From: Promethearchaeota archaeon
GTDB taxonomy: Archaea > Asgardarchaeota > Lokiarchaeia > Sigyniarchaeales > SOKP01
Direction of reading: 5' to 3'
Assembly: GCA_016839765.1 (NCBI GenBank)
Contig: JAEOTP010000049.1
Coordinates: 1-57,176, forward strand
Length of the DNA stretch: 57,176 nucleotides
Shown: in pieces, positions 43,878-51,882 of the stretch
Layout of the letters: every line of letters begins with the position of its first letter
How positions within the stretch are numbered: the first letter of the stretch is position 1
The notes under the pieces: model-generated
Database searches by the model: none
Told to the model about the DNA's origin: nothing
The model's input: the letters and a program-made list of their open reading frames with translations, nothing else
Position numbers and translations under genes: made by a program

Positions 43878-44429
43878 TTAGTGTTTTAGTTTCATTACTT
43901 TACACGAAATCTTTATCGGAACCCCTCTATTTTGGAATATGATATATTTCTCAAGTAATTTATTGACGGCTTTTATATAATTTCCATTTCTTCCTATAGC
44001 TATTCCTCTATCTTCAAAAGTAAGAAAATTTACTGATATTTCCCGTTTGCCAGAATAAATGTTGAATTCAACTTTGATATCATGAATATAAATATCTGGA
44101 AAAAAACTATGTACTAAATTAATAAGAGTATTCTCCGAACGGATTAACGCTACTTTTCTACAGAATTTAAACCTAATGGAATTCAAATGTGTTTTTGCTT
44201 CAAAATAATACTCATTATCCACAAAATAAAAGACAAATTGATTAATTACTATAATATTTTTAGGATAAATTTTAGTCTTATTGTAGAAATAATCATATAA
44301 TTTTAGTTCAAAATTAGTGTATTTTCTGATAAAAGTCAAAGTTTGATAAAAAATTAAATCATCTAAAATTGTGTAAAGCATACAAAAGAATTTTATCATG
44401 AAGAGATTTAAAGTCCTAAGAAAATTCAA
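43878..44429 (-). CDS. nusA: NusA-like KH-domain protein
   Basis: 183 residues. Two KH-like units are discernible: a degenerate first one (IYPKNIIVINQFVFYFVDNE, without GxxG) and a second ending with FEDRGIAIGRNGNYIKAVNK, which has the IGxxGxxI loop. The order and the connecting segment (KVALIRSENTLINLVHSFFP) resemble the short archaeal NusA, which lacks the bacterial N-terminal domain. An extra N-terminal hydrophobic stretch of about 35 residues suggests a start further inside, perhaps the Met at residue 18. Binding RNA in transcription elongation is the family role. Confidence 0.6.
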   Translation of the reverse strand: MNFLRTLNLFMIKFFCMLYTILDDLIFYQTLTFIRKYTNFELKLYDYFYNKTKIYPKNIIVINQFVFYFVDNEYYFEAKTHLNSIRFKFCRKVALIRSENTLINLVHSFFPDIYIHDIKVEFNIYSGKREISVNFLTFEDRGIAIGRNGNYIKAVNKLLEKYIIFQNRGVPIKISCKVMKLKH

Positions 44430-44500
44430 TATATAGACAAAAAGTTTAATAAAGTAAGATAATCTTTTTGAATTAATTGTATCTTAACGGTTATCAGATA

Positions 44501-44938
44501 ATGAAAGAGGCTGGATTTGAATTTAAAGACCATACAGCAGATGTACAAGTTAGAAGTTGGGGTAAAACATTAGAAGAAGCTTTCTCGCAAACAGCCTTAA
44601 GTTTAATGGCTACAATTACACCTAATTTAAAAAAAATTTCCCCTCTCATCATAAGAAGTATTGAAGTATATTCTGAAGATATTTATGCTTTATGTTTTGA
44701 TTTCCTTTCTGAATTTCTCTATATATTTGATGTAGACGAATTAATATTTAGTGAAATTACTGTGGAATTGATAAAAAAACTCAATAATAGATATAAACTA
44801 AAAGCAACTGCAAAAGGAGAGAAGTTTGATCGAAATAAGCATGAAATGGGAACAGAAGTTAAAGCAATAACCTATTCATTCATGAATATAGAAGAAAAAA
44901 AAAATAAAGTTGAAATTGATATCACTTTCGATATATAA
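44501..44938 (+). CDS. archease
   Basis: 145 residues from the ATG at 44501 (an upstream TTG at 44477 adds 8). Contains the archease signature FKDHTADVQVRSWGKTLEEA with the metal-binding Asp, FDFLSEFLYIFDVDEL, and the KHEMGTEVKAITYSF segment with metal-binding His and Asp at the C-terminus. Archease activates the RtcB ligase, promoting its guanylation. The rtcB gene is immediately next to it, convergent, with 12 nt between stops. Confidence 0.93.
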   Translation: MKEAGFEFKDHTADVQVRSWGKTLEEAFSQTALSLMATITPNLKKISPLIIRSIEVYSEDIYALCFDFLSEFLYIFDVDELIFSEITVELIKKLNNRYKLKATAKGEKFDRNKHEMGTEVKAITYSFMNIEEKKNKVEIDITFDI

Positions 44939-44950
44939 ATCCACTATCTT

Positions 44951-46423
44951 TTAACCTTTCACAACACCAACAGGGACTAATCTAACTACTTTTTCTACAA
45001 TGCCTAAGTCATGGCTTACCTGAACAACTTGATCAATGTCTTTATAGGCTCCAGGTGCTTCTTCTGCTATTATTTTCATCGAAGCCGCTTTTACTAAAAT
45101 TCCTCTATTACTTAAATCATCCTTTACTCTGGCACCCCAATATTTCTTCGTGGCTTTAGATCTAGACATTAATCTACCAGATCCATGGGCTGTAGATCCA
45201 AAAGAAAGTTCCATTGCTTTAGGTTTTCCCACACATAAATATGAAGCACTTCCCATTGTACCAGGAATTAATGCTGGTTGTCCGATTTCTTTATATTCTT
45301 GAGGAAGTACTGGATGTCCAGGTGGAAATGCTCGAGTAGCACCTTTACGATGCACATTTAATTTCATTTTTTTACCATCTACTTCATGCTCCTCGATTTT
45401 TAAAATATTATGACAAACTCCATAAATTAAATGTAAACCCAACTCATCAAAATTCTTATTAAAATGATGTTGGAAGGACTCTCTTATCCAATGAGTTATC
45501 AATTGACGATTTGTAAACCCAAAATTAGCTGCGCAAGCCATTTGACTAAGATAATTTTGTGCTTCTGGAGTATCTGCTGGAACACAAGCTAATTCCCTAT
45601 CTGGTACTCTAATATTATATTTATTCATTGCACGTTCTATGTTACGTAGTGAATCTGTGCAAACTTGATGACCAACTGCTCTTGAACCAGTATGAATCAT
45701 AACCGTGATTTGATTCTTTTCATTTATTCCTAATTTTTTCGCAATGGATTCATTGTATATCTCATCAACTTTCTGAATTTCCAGAAAATGATTACCACTT
45801 CCTAATGATCCAAGCTGTTTAATTCCTCTTTCTTTGGCTTTTTGAGAAATTAGACTTGCATTAGCATCTTTTAAACATCCCTTTTCCTCACAATATTGAA
45901 GATCCTCTTCAATCGCATAGTCATTATCTAAAGCCCAATTCATTCCTGTATTCAAAACCTTGTCTAGATCTGAATAACTAATGTTAAGTTTACCCTTTGA
46001 ACCCAAACCTGAAGGTATATTTTTAAAAATTGTATTTATTAGGCTTGGAATGCTGGTTTTTATATCTTTAAACATTAAATTCGTTCTCAATAACCTAACT
46101 CCACAATTAATATCATACCCTACACCCCCTGGTGATATCATTCCCGTATCTGCATCTGTACCAGCAACTCCACCAATACAAAAACCATATCCTTGATGAG
46201 CATCCGAAAGTGCGATTACATGTTTTTCAACTCCTTGTAAACAAGCCACATTTGCTATTTGATCAAGAGTTCTGTCTCCCTTGATTTTTTCCAAGATATA
46301 TTCATTAGCATAAATATGTACCGGTACCTTCATCTGAAATTTCTCTATTCTCCCCCCTACTCGCGCCATCAACGTCTTAGGTGGTATCTCGTATACATTG
46401 TCAGCAACTTTATTCACATTCAT
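44951..46423 (-). CDS. rtcB: tRNA-splicing RNA ligase RtcB
   Basis: 490 residues, complete, no intein. Metal-binding and active-site segments are ALSDAHQGYGFCIGGVAG, GGVGYDINCGVRLLR, LGSGNHFLEIQ and MIHTGSRAVGHQVC. The guanylate-accepting histidine region is TAHGSGRLMSR. RtcB joins 2',3'-cyclic phosphate and 5'-OH ends after tRNA intron excision. With archease alongside and an intron-bearing tRNA at 33806, the splicing pathway is represented, except for the endonuclease, which is not in this window. Confidence 0.97.
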   Translation of the reverse strand: MNVNKVADNVYEIPPKTLMARVGGRIEKFQMKVPVHIYANEYILEKIKGDRTLDQIANVACLQGVEKHVIALSDAHQGYGFCIGGVAGTDADTGMISPGGVGYDINCGVRLLRTNLMFKDIKTSIPSLINTIFKNIPSGLGSKGKLNISYSDLDKVLNTGMNWALDNDYAIEEDLQYCEEKGCLKDANASLISQKAKERGIKQLGSLGSGNHFLEIQKVDEIYNESIAKKLGINEKNQITVMIHTGSRAVGHQVCTDSLRNIERAMNKYNIRVPDRELACVPADTPEAQNYLSQMACAANFGFTNRQLITHWIRESFQHHFNKNFDELGLHLIYGVCHNILKIEEHEVDGKKMKLNVHRKGATRAFPPGHPVLPQEYKEIGQPALIPGTMGSASYLCVGKPKAMELSFGSTAHGSGRLMSRSKATKKYWGARVKDDLSNRGILVKAASMKIIAEEAPGAYKDIDQVVQVSHDLGIVEKVVRLVPVGVVKG

Positions 46424-46572
46424 AATACAATAATTAATAAATGAATTATCATAAATTTTTTCCTTTAATTTAAAAATAATATTTCTTTAAACCCCTTTTG
46501 ATCATTTATTTAACAAGTTGCTAACAAACAGTAACCATTAAAAAAGAGTTCTTAGATGAGATAGAAGATAAT

Positions 46573-47646
46573 CTATTTAATAAAATATTGGTCCTCTATT
46601 TTGGAAATTTTTACATAATCTGAAAGATTTTTAATCAAGAATTCTCTCTCAAGCTGAAATTTTTTATCATCTAATCTAATTCGAAAAGCAAGGTTCTTTT
46701 TATCGATTATTTCAATCCAATGAAGTTTCTCAAATAATTTTAACATCTTTAACACAAAATATTCTTTTTCACCATACTTTTTTATATCTTCTACTATAGA
46801 ATCCAACTTTTTTCTAAAAACATTCTCATTGTTAAAGTTAATAAGAAACTCTTTTTCCTTAGCCAAATTCATCCATAAATAATAATCATCATCATCCAAA
46901 ATCCTACTGTAATTTGTAAAATATCTTAAATTTTCATTCATTAACTCTATTCTTTTATTTTTTATTATCTTCTCCTCAAAATACAAATCTGTTGGTCTTA
47001 AATCCATTCTGCAATAATTGTCATGCTCCGAGTAAATAGCATTAACTAGTTTGATTCCAATAAAACCAAGCGTTCCCGCGAAGAATTTATAACTTTCATA
47101 ACTTATGTTCCTGTAAATACCAACAATCTCCCAAATTAACGTTGGATATTTGCTCCCCTTCTCTGTAATGACCTCAAATCGATAATTTTTCGCAGTTTTA
47201 TTCGCTAAAGCATAATTTTTAAACCGTTCAAGAAGATTCTTGATGGTCGAAAAATCTCGCATATCAATGTTTTTTATAAGATACTTCCTGAAGGCAAATA
47301 GATAACTAGTTATCTTTCCAAATGATAAACCACTATATCTATTTTTCTCCAATGATGGTTCATGTTGGGGTATTGTCGCTCTAAAAGAAAAACTCTCATA
47401 AAAACTACTCATTCCAATATCAACGAATCTCTCAAAATCATCTAACCCTTTTCCCTTTTGGAATATATCCATAACCTTTTCCATCACATAATTATAAAAG
47501 GCAGATACACTTCTAACTCTATCATCCTCGGGATTCTTTTGCCGATTCACACTTACATATCTCTCAATCCAATCCTTAAGTGCTGGTGATATCGAAATTG
47601 ACTGGTGAGTCGTTCTCTTTTCAGATAAAAATCTTTTTGATGTCAT
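46573..47646 (-). CDS. hypothetical protein with ribbon-helix-helix-like N-terminus
   Basis: 357 residues, soluble. Residues about 14-60 (SISISPALKDWIERYVSVNR, then RSVSAFYNYVMEKVMDIF) have the strand-helix-helix outline of a ribbon-helix-helix DNA-binding domain. The remaining 290 residues are mostly helical and unrecognised; the last 90 look like a winged helix (YFVLKMLKLFEKLHWIEIID). It marks the beginning of the accessory region and lacks neighbours on its strand for 3.3 kb. It could be a regulator, but there is no direct support. Confidence 0.5.
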   Translation of the reverse strand: MTSKRFLSEKRTTHQSISISPALKDWIERYVSVNRQKNPEDDRVRSVSAFYNYVMEKVMDIFQKGKGLDDFERFVDIGMSSFYESFSFRATIPQHEPSLEKNRYSGLSFGKITSYLFAFRKYLIKNIDMRDFSTIKNLLERFKNYALANKTAKNYRFEVITEKGSKYPTLIWEIVGIYRNISYESYKFFAGTLGFIGIKLVNAIYSEHDNYCRMDLRPTDLYFEEKIIKNKRIELMNENLRYFTNYSRILDDDDYYLWMNLAKEKEFLINFNNENVFRKKLDSIVEDIKKYGEKEYFVLKMLKLFEKLHWIEIIDKKNLAFRIRLDDKKFQLEREFLIKNLSDYVKISKIEDQYFIK

Positions 47647-47870
47647 TTTTTTTGAATATTTTGTCTATTAGTCTAAGTTTCTAGTACTCATGATTCTATA
47701 AAAACATGCTGGATTTTTTTGAAGTGTTAAATAACTTCATGCTTTCTAATAATAGAAGATTCAATTCAATTGAAATAGACAAAGAATTCAATAATTAGAT
47801 TATAAAGCAACCCTAAATTAAAACGTAGTTATTTTCAGATTTATAATCCATTATAGTTTTAGTTAAAACT

Positions 47871-47909
47871 AGGTAAATAGTCAGAAAATGGGAGAATGAG
47901 AATTATTTC
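47871..47909 (+). repeat. 39-bp direct repeat, left copy
   Basis: TAGGTAAATAGTCAGAAAAT and the following 19 bases recur at 50938-50976 in the same orientation with one mismatch (G versus A at repeat position 22). The two copies bracket the zinc-ribbon membrane gene and the beta-helix surface gene. The rest of the 584-nt gap 47647-48230 holds only a truncated signal-peptide ORF and AT-rich DNA. Confidence 0.9.
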
Positions 47910-48026
47910 TCAATATCTTTATTATTAAAATAAATTATTCAAGTTCCCACTTGAGAAATTAAACCCTCTGGAATTTCCATCTCTCTCTCAAATAGAAAAA
48001 TGTCTAACCAAAATGGTAATTGATTT

Positions 48027-48185
48027 GTGCCCTAATCTATTGAAATGTATATAAAGGAAAGTAACCTAAGTATTAATTACTTACAAATTATGTTTTACAA
48101 TTTTGGCGAAACTAATATGAAATCATATTTAAAAATTAAAATAATAATTTTACTCACGTTAGGAGTAAAAAAAAAAATCCTCTAA
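48027..48185 (+). pseudogene. truncated duplicate of the surface-protein promoter and signal peptide
   Basis: 48027-48161 repeats 48558-48692 almost base for base: the TATA box TATATAAA (48048-48055), leader and first 15 codons. The open frame starts at ATG 48117 (MKSYLKIKIIILLTL), then diverges and stops at 48185 after 22 residues. The intact gene at 48648 begins MKSKLKSKLIILLTL. This is therefore the stump of a second beta-helix surface-protein gene. Confidence 0.8.
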
Positions 48186-48230
48186 AAAGACCTAGTTATT
48201 ACAATTCTATAAAAAATTTGGCTTTTTATT

Positions 48231-48566
48231 ATGAAAATAAAAGATAAGAGTACCGGTATTACATATGAAAGACTTAAATGCCCACATTGCGGCACAAAAA
48301 ATTTTGTTTCCCCTGAAAAACAAGTGTCGTGTTCCTCATGTGGCTCAGAACTTAACTATGACACTCTACTGAAAAATTCAGCAAAATCTAGAAAAAAAAA
48401 ACTAACACTGATACTTGTAATTATCGTGGTAATTGTAATTATCCTTTTTCCCATTTTATATCCCTACATAGAACGTATCTTACTAATCATTATATACGTT
48501 ATTATCGTTATAACGATTCTCACTACCCTTATCATTATTTCTCAATGGATAAGACCAGTGCCCTAA
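48231..48566 (+). CDS. zinc-ribbon membrane protein
   Basis: 111 residues. An N-terminal zinc ribbon (CPHCGTKN, CSSCGSE, about residues 18-38) is followed by a basic stretch and two close membrane helices (LTLILVIIVVIVIILFPILY and LLIIIYVIIVITILTTLIII). It lies between the decayed and the intact copy of the surface-protein promoter, and a fragment of its 3' end recurs at 50757-50806. It may belong to the same duplicated module as the surface protein. Function unknown. Confidence 0.65.
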   Translation: MKIKDKSTGITYERLKCPHCGTKNFVSPEKQVSCSSCGSELNYDTLLKNSAKSRKKKLTLILVIIVVIVIILFPILYPYIERILLIIIYVIIVITILTTLIIISQWIRPVP

Positions 48567-48578
48567 TCGATTGAAATG

Positions 48579-48586
48579 TATATAAA
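48579..48586 (+). promoter_or_regulatory. TATA box of beta-helix surface protein gene
   Basis: TATATAAA lies 62 nt before the ATG at 48648. The same element and leader occur in the truncated copy (48048-48055). The conservation of the leader in both copies suggests transcription starts near 48605-48610 and that the in-frame ATG at 48576, which overlaps the TATA box, is not the start. Confidence 0.6.
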
Positions 48587-48647
48587 GGAAAGTAACCTAA
48601 TTAGTAATTATTTACAAATTATGTTTTACAATTTTGGCGAAACTAAT

Positions 48648-50690
48648 ATGAAATCAAAGCTAAAATCAAAATTAATAATATTACTCACGTTATTTATCTT
48701 TTTTGCTTTTATACCAATAATTACCACTACTCCTAGTTTTATTACAGACAATAGCAGCAGAAGTTCGGAATATAGCGACGATAAAAATCTTAAAATCTCA
48801 GCTGTATCGGGACCAATTCATATCATCAATAATTCAGGGTGGGTAGATTTTAGAAATGATGGAAATTGCACGGGTTCAGGCACGTATTCCGATCCTTATG
48901 TCATTGAAGATTTGGTAATAGATGGTGGAGGTTCAACTTGCATTTGGATTGAAAATTCCGATGTGTACTTTAAAATTGAAAATTGTACGCTTTATAATTC
49001 GGGAGGATACCCTAATGCGGGAATCAGATTAGAATATGTTAACAATTCCCAATTAGTTGATAATGATTGTTCATCGAACATTTTCGGGATGCGCTTATAT
49101 CATAGTAATAATAATTCTATTTCGGAAAATAACCTAAACAACAACGAATATACTGGAATAGGTTTATGGTATAGTGATAATAACACCATTTCGGGAAACA
49201 CCGCAAACAACAATAGGGATTACGGAATATATTTAGTAGGTAGTCATAACAACACCATTTCGGGGAACACCGCAAATAATGACACTGTTGGGATAAAATT
49301 AGGAGGTAGTGTTAATAATACCATCTCGGGAAACACCGCAAATAATAATAATTGGGGGATAAACTTAGATTCTAGTCATAATAACACTCTTTCGGGAAAC
49401 ACCGCAAATAACAACACTGATGGGATACTTTTATCTATGAGCGATTATAACACCATTTCGGGAAACATCGCTAATTACAACACTCGTGGGATAACTTTAG
49501 GGAATAGTAATAATAACACGGTTTCGGGAAACACCGCAAACAACAATAGTAATTACGGGATATATTTATATGATAGTAATTATAACACAGTTTCGGGAAA
49601 CGCCGCAAATAACAACACTGATGGGATATATTTATATAATAGTAATTATAACATAGTTTCGGGAAACACCGCAAACAATCGTATTGATGGGATAAGATTA
49701 CTCGTGAGTCATAACAACACCATTTCGGGGAACGTCGCAAATAAAAACACTATTGGGATATGTTTAGAAGGTAGTGTAAGTTATAGTGTTAATAACACCA
49801 TTTCGGGAAATATAATGAATGAATGTGGATTACTAATATCCACCAATATCCGCTCTTTGGAAGAATTAAGTTCCCATGACATAGATACTACAAACCTAGT
49901 GAATGGAAAACCGTTATATTATTATACCAATGAAGTTAATTTACGACCAACCAATTTTACAAATGCTGGGCAAGTCATATTGGTCAATTGTAGTGATTCA
50001 ATTATATCAAACTTAAACATTTCTTATTGTTCTATAGGAATTTCATTAGATTATTGTAATAATAACGACATTTACGGAAGCACCGCAAATTACAACATTA
50101 TTGGGGTAGTTTTAAGAAATAGTAATAATAACTCTATGTCGGGAAACACCGTAAATGACAACAATTTACCATTTACAAGGGGGGGGATATATTTATCTTA
50201 TAGTGATTATAACAATATCTCGGGAAACATCGCAAATAACAACGATAATGGGATATATTTATCTGATAGTGATTATAACACCATTTCGGAAAACATCGCA
50301 AATGACAACACTGTTGGGGTGGGTTTGTATCAAAGCGATAATAACGACATTACGGGAAACACCGCAAATTACAACACTTATGATGGGATACATTTATCTT
50401 ATAGTAGAGATAATACGATTTCGGGAAACACTGCTAATCACAACGACGAAAATGGGATTCATTTGGCTTATAGTGATTATAATACGATTTCGGGAAACAT
50501 ATTATTAGGAAACGATGAATGCATCGTAGAGGAGAACTGTGAAGGGAATATGTTCGAAAATAACGATTGTGGTGAAGGCGATGGAATTTCTTTAGAATTG
50601 ATTATTATAATCTCGAGTATCAGCGGAGGGGCAGTGATAGGGGTAGCAGCCCTCCTGTTAATTAGACGCAAAAGGAAAAGAATACAATAA
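48648..50690 (+). CDS. parallel beta-helix (NosD-type) cell-surface protein
   Basis: 680 residues from the ATG at 48648. It has a signal peptide (LIILLTLFIFFAFIPIITTT), a GSGTYSDPYVIEDLVIDGGG entry motif, and then about twenty right-handed beta-helix rungs of about 23 residues with the core NNTISGNTANNN..GI.L. A C-terminal membrane helix (IIIISSISGGAVIGVAALLL) is followed by RRKRKR, which would be the cytoplasmic anchor. Many N-x-S/T sites suggest N-glycosylation. One stretch around residues 395-450 interrupts the regular rungs. It is probably displayed on the cell surface and may bind or cut carbohydrate; catalytic residues were not identified. The entry motif is shared with the protein at 53459-56959. 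Confidence 0.85.
   Translation: MKSKLKSKLIILLTLFIFFAFIPIITTTPSFITDNSSRSSEYSDDKNLKISAVSGPIHIINNSGWVDFRNDGNCTGSGTYSDPYVIEDLVIDGGGSTCIWIENSDVYFKIENCTLYNSGGYPNAGIRLEYVNNSQLVDNDCSSNIFGMRLYHSNNNSISENNLNNNEYTGIGLWYSDNNTISGNTANNNRDYGIYLVGSHNNTISGNTANNDTVGIKLGGSVNNTISGNTANNNNWGINLDSSHNNTLSGNTANNNTDGILLSMSDYNTISGNIANYNTRGITLGNSNNNTVSGNTANNNSNYGIYLYDSNYNTVSGNAANNNTDGIYLYNSNYNIVSGNTANNRIDGIRLLVSHNNTISGNVANKNTIGICLEGSVSYSVNNTISGNIMNECGLLISTNIRSLEELSSHDIDTTNLVNGKPLYYYTNEVNLRPTNFTNAGQVILVNCSDSIISNLNISYCSIGISLDYCNNNDIYGSTANYNIIGVVLRNSNNNSMSGNTVNDNNLPFTRGGIYLSYSDYNNISGNIANNNDNGIYLSDSDYNTISENIANDNTVGVGLYQSDNNDITGNTANYNTYDGIHLSYSRDNTISGNTANHNDENGIHLAYSDYNTISGNILLGNDECIVEENCEGNMFENNDCGEGDGISLELIIIISSISGGAVIGVAALLLIRRKRKRIQ
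49100..50510 (+). repeat. about 69-bp tandem repeats encoding beta-helix rungs
   Basis: A unit of about 66-72 bp containing ATTTCGGGAAACACCGCAAA and then an AAC-rich stretch recurs roughly twenty times. DNA identity between units is high, so copy number is likely to vary by slippage or recombination. A decayed unit also lies outside the gene at 50818-50885. Confidence 0.9.
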
Positions 50691-50756
50691 TTAAATTTTT
50701 TTTTTTTAAAACATTATTTAGGCACATCTTAAATCCTAATCGCACTAGCTAAACCA

Positions 50757-50885
50757 TGATAACGACTATCACTACCCTCCTCATTATTTTTCAATGGATG
50801 GGACAAGGTTAACTCTAAATAATCATAATCATAATAACATTTCGGGAAACAGCGCAAATAACAACACTGTTGGGATATATTTAAG
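50757..50885 (+). pseudogene. remnants of a duplicated membrane-protein/beta-helix module
   Basis: 50757-50806 resembles the 3' end of the zinc-ribbon membrane gene (CACTACCC, then CTCATTATTTTTCAATGGAT), and 50818-50885 resembles one beta-helix repeat (CATTTCGGGAAACAGCGCAA then ACTGTTGGGATATA). The two fragments are in the same order and orientation as the intact genes. With the 39-bp repeat at 50938 they fill the 298-nt gap after the surface-protein gene. Confidence 0.7.
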
Positions 50886-50937
50886 GGAAAACTATTATAC
50901 CCCTTCTCATTATTCACGATTTAAGTTATTGACGATT

Positions 50938-50976
50938 TAGGTAAATAGTCAGAAAATGAGAGAATGAGAATTATTT
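50938..50976 (+). repeat. 39-bp direct repeat, right copy
   Basis: Second copy of the repeat at 47871-47909, 3067 bp away (start to start), same orientation, one mismatch. It ends 12 nt before the stop codon of the minus-strand longin gene. Confidence 0.9.
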
Positions 50977-50988
50977 AAACAAAAAACC

Positions 50989-51756
50989 TTACCGTATTTC
51001 GATAAACTTCAAAAGACCAAGATCATCCAAATCATCCATCATCACCTGTATCTCCGCCACTGGTTTGCCACTCTGCTCTGCTATTTCTTCTATTGTATGA
51101 AATCCATCCGCTATATGCGCAATTTTATACATCTCCTTATCTAAAAAACCCTGCGTGATTACTTGCTTCGGCAACCGCTTTGATGTCCACCCTGGCTTCT
51201 GGTCCCTTGACTGACGTAAATCTTCCTCTGTAAGAACTAACCCCCTCTTCGCGATTTGCTTCCGAGACTTTAAAAAATCCTTCTCAAAAATCTTTAAAAT
51301 CGGAATCTTTAACTCAACCTCCGCAACCCTTCCATTCTGCAACATTTCATCAATTGTCGACTCAAAGCCCCTAAAAAGACGGACATCACCGCCCCAATTT
51401 TTGATTGTCTCCCCATATCCAGTAATGAACTTATCAATAATATCACTTAACGCCTTATGCGTTATCTTGGCATCATCATTCTTATCAGCCGCCGCCGTAC
51501 ATAATACACCCTCCTTAAAGACTAACAGAAGATAAAAAATTCGCATATCGATTACTTTTAACTCGCCCGAGCCTTTTGAGAATTCTACAGAAAAATCTTT
51601 TAAAGCCGTTAAAAATCCGGAAACTAAGTCTTGATTAAATTCTATGCTCCCATACTTACGATGGATTAGGCAAATCCCCGTAAACTGGTCTATAATATAT
51701 ACATTGTGAAGAATATCTTCCCACCTTAATTTTCCATTCTGGATAGATACGTAATG
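50989..51756 (-). CDS. longin-like plus winged-helix protein lacking a recognisable start codon
   Basis: The frame is open from 51756 to the stop at 50989. The first in-frame ATG (51546) is inside the domain, and no ATG, GTG or TTG exists upstream of it before the TAA at 51757-51759. The upstream 70 codons are clearly coding: NVYIIDQFTGICLIHRKYGS, DLVSGFLTALKDFSVEF, ELKVIDMRIFYLLLVFKEG match the longin-like domain at 6165-6602. The C-terminal 60 residues (HIADGFHTIEEIAEQSGK, VMMDDLDDLGLLKFIEI) form a winged helix. Either the 5' end is frameshifted or lost, or a non-standard start is used. Base composition is visibly more GC-rich than its neighbours, suggesting transfer. Confidence 0.6.
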   Translation of the reverse strand, partial: HYVSIQNGKLRWEDILHNVYIIDQFTGICLIHRKYGSIEFNQDLVSGFLTALKDFSVEFSKGSGELKVIDMRIFYLLLVFKEGVLCTAAADKNDDAKITHKALSDIIDKFITGYGETIKNWGGDVRLFRGFESTIDEMLQNGRVAEVELKIPILKIFEKDFLKSRKQIAKRGLVLTEEDLRQSRDQKPGWTSKRLPKQVITQGFLDKEMYKIAHIADGFHTIEEIAEQSGKPVAEIQVMMDDLDDLGLLKFIEIR

Positions 51757-51882
51757 TTAATTTTAAATAAGGAATTTAATAGGTTAATAATTTTAGTTTT
51801 AAAATTCCTATTTTTATTTATAATAAAATTAATATTATTTATAATTTCTGATAAAAAAAAATGATTTACTTACCAAATTTCT

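Noticed and set aside
49471-49740. 89-codon minus-strand ORF rich in Cys and Tyr
   Set aside because: It is an antisense frame over the beta-helix DNA repeats; its own repeats mirror the 69-bp unit.
50155-50508. 117-codon plus-strand ORF
   Set aside because: It is the alternative frame of the beta-helix repeats, with no independent start signal.
49100-50510. CRISPR array
   Set aside because: The regular units of about 69 bp are in frame with a secreted protein, translate to beta-helix rungs and have no unique spacers.
50729-50917. 62-codon minus-strand ORF after the surface protein gene
   Set aside because: It is antisense to decayed fragments of the membrane-protein and beta-helix genes.
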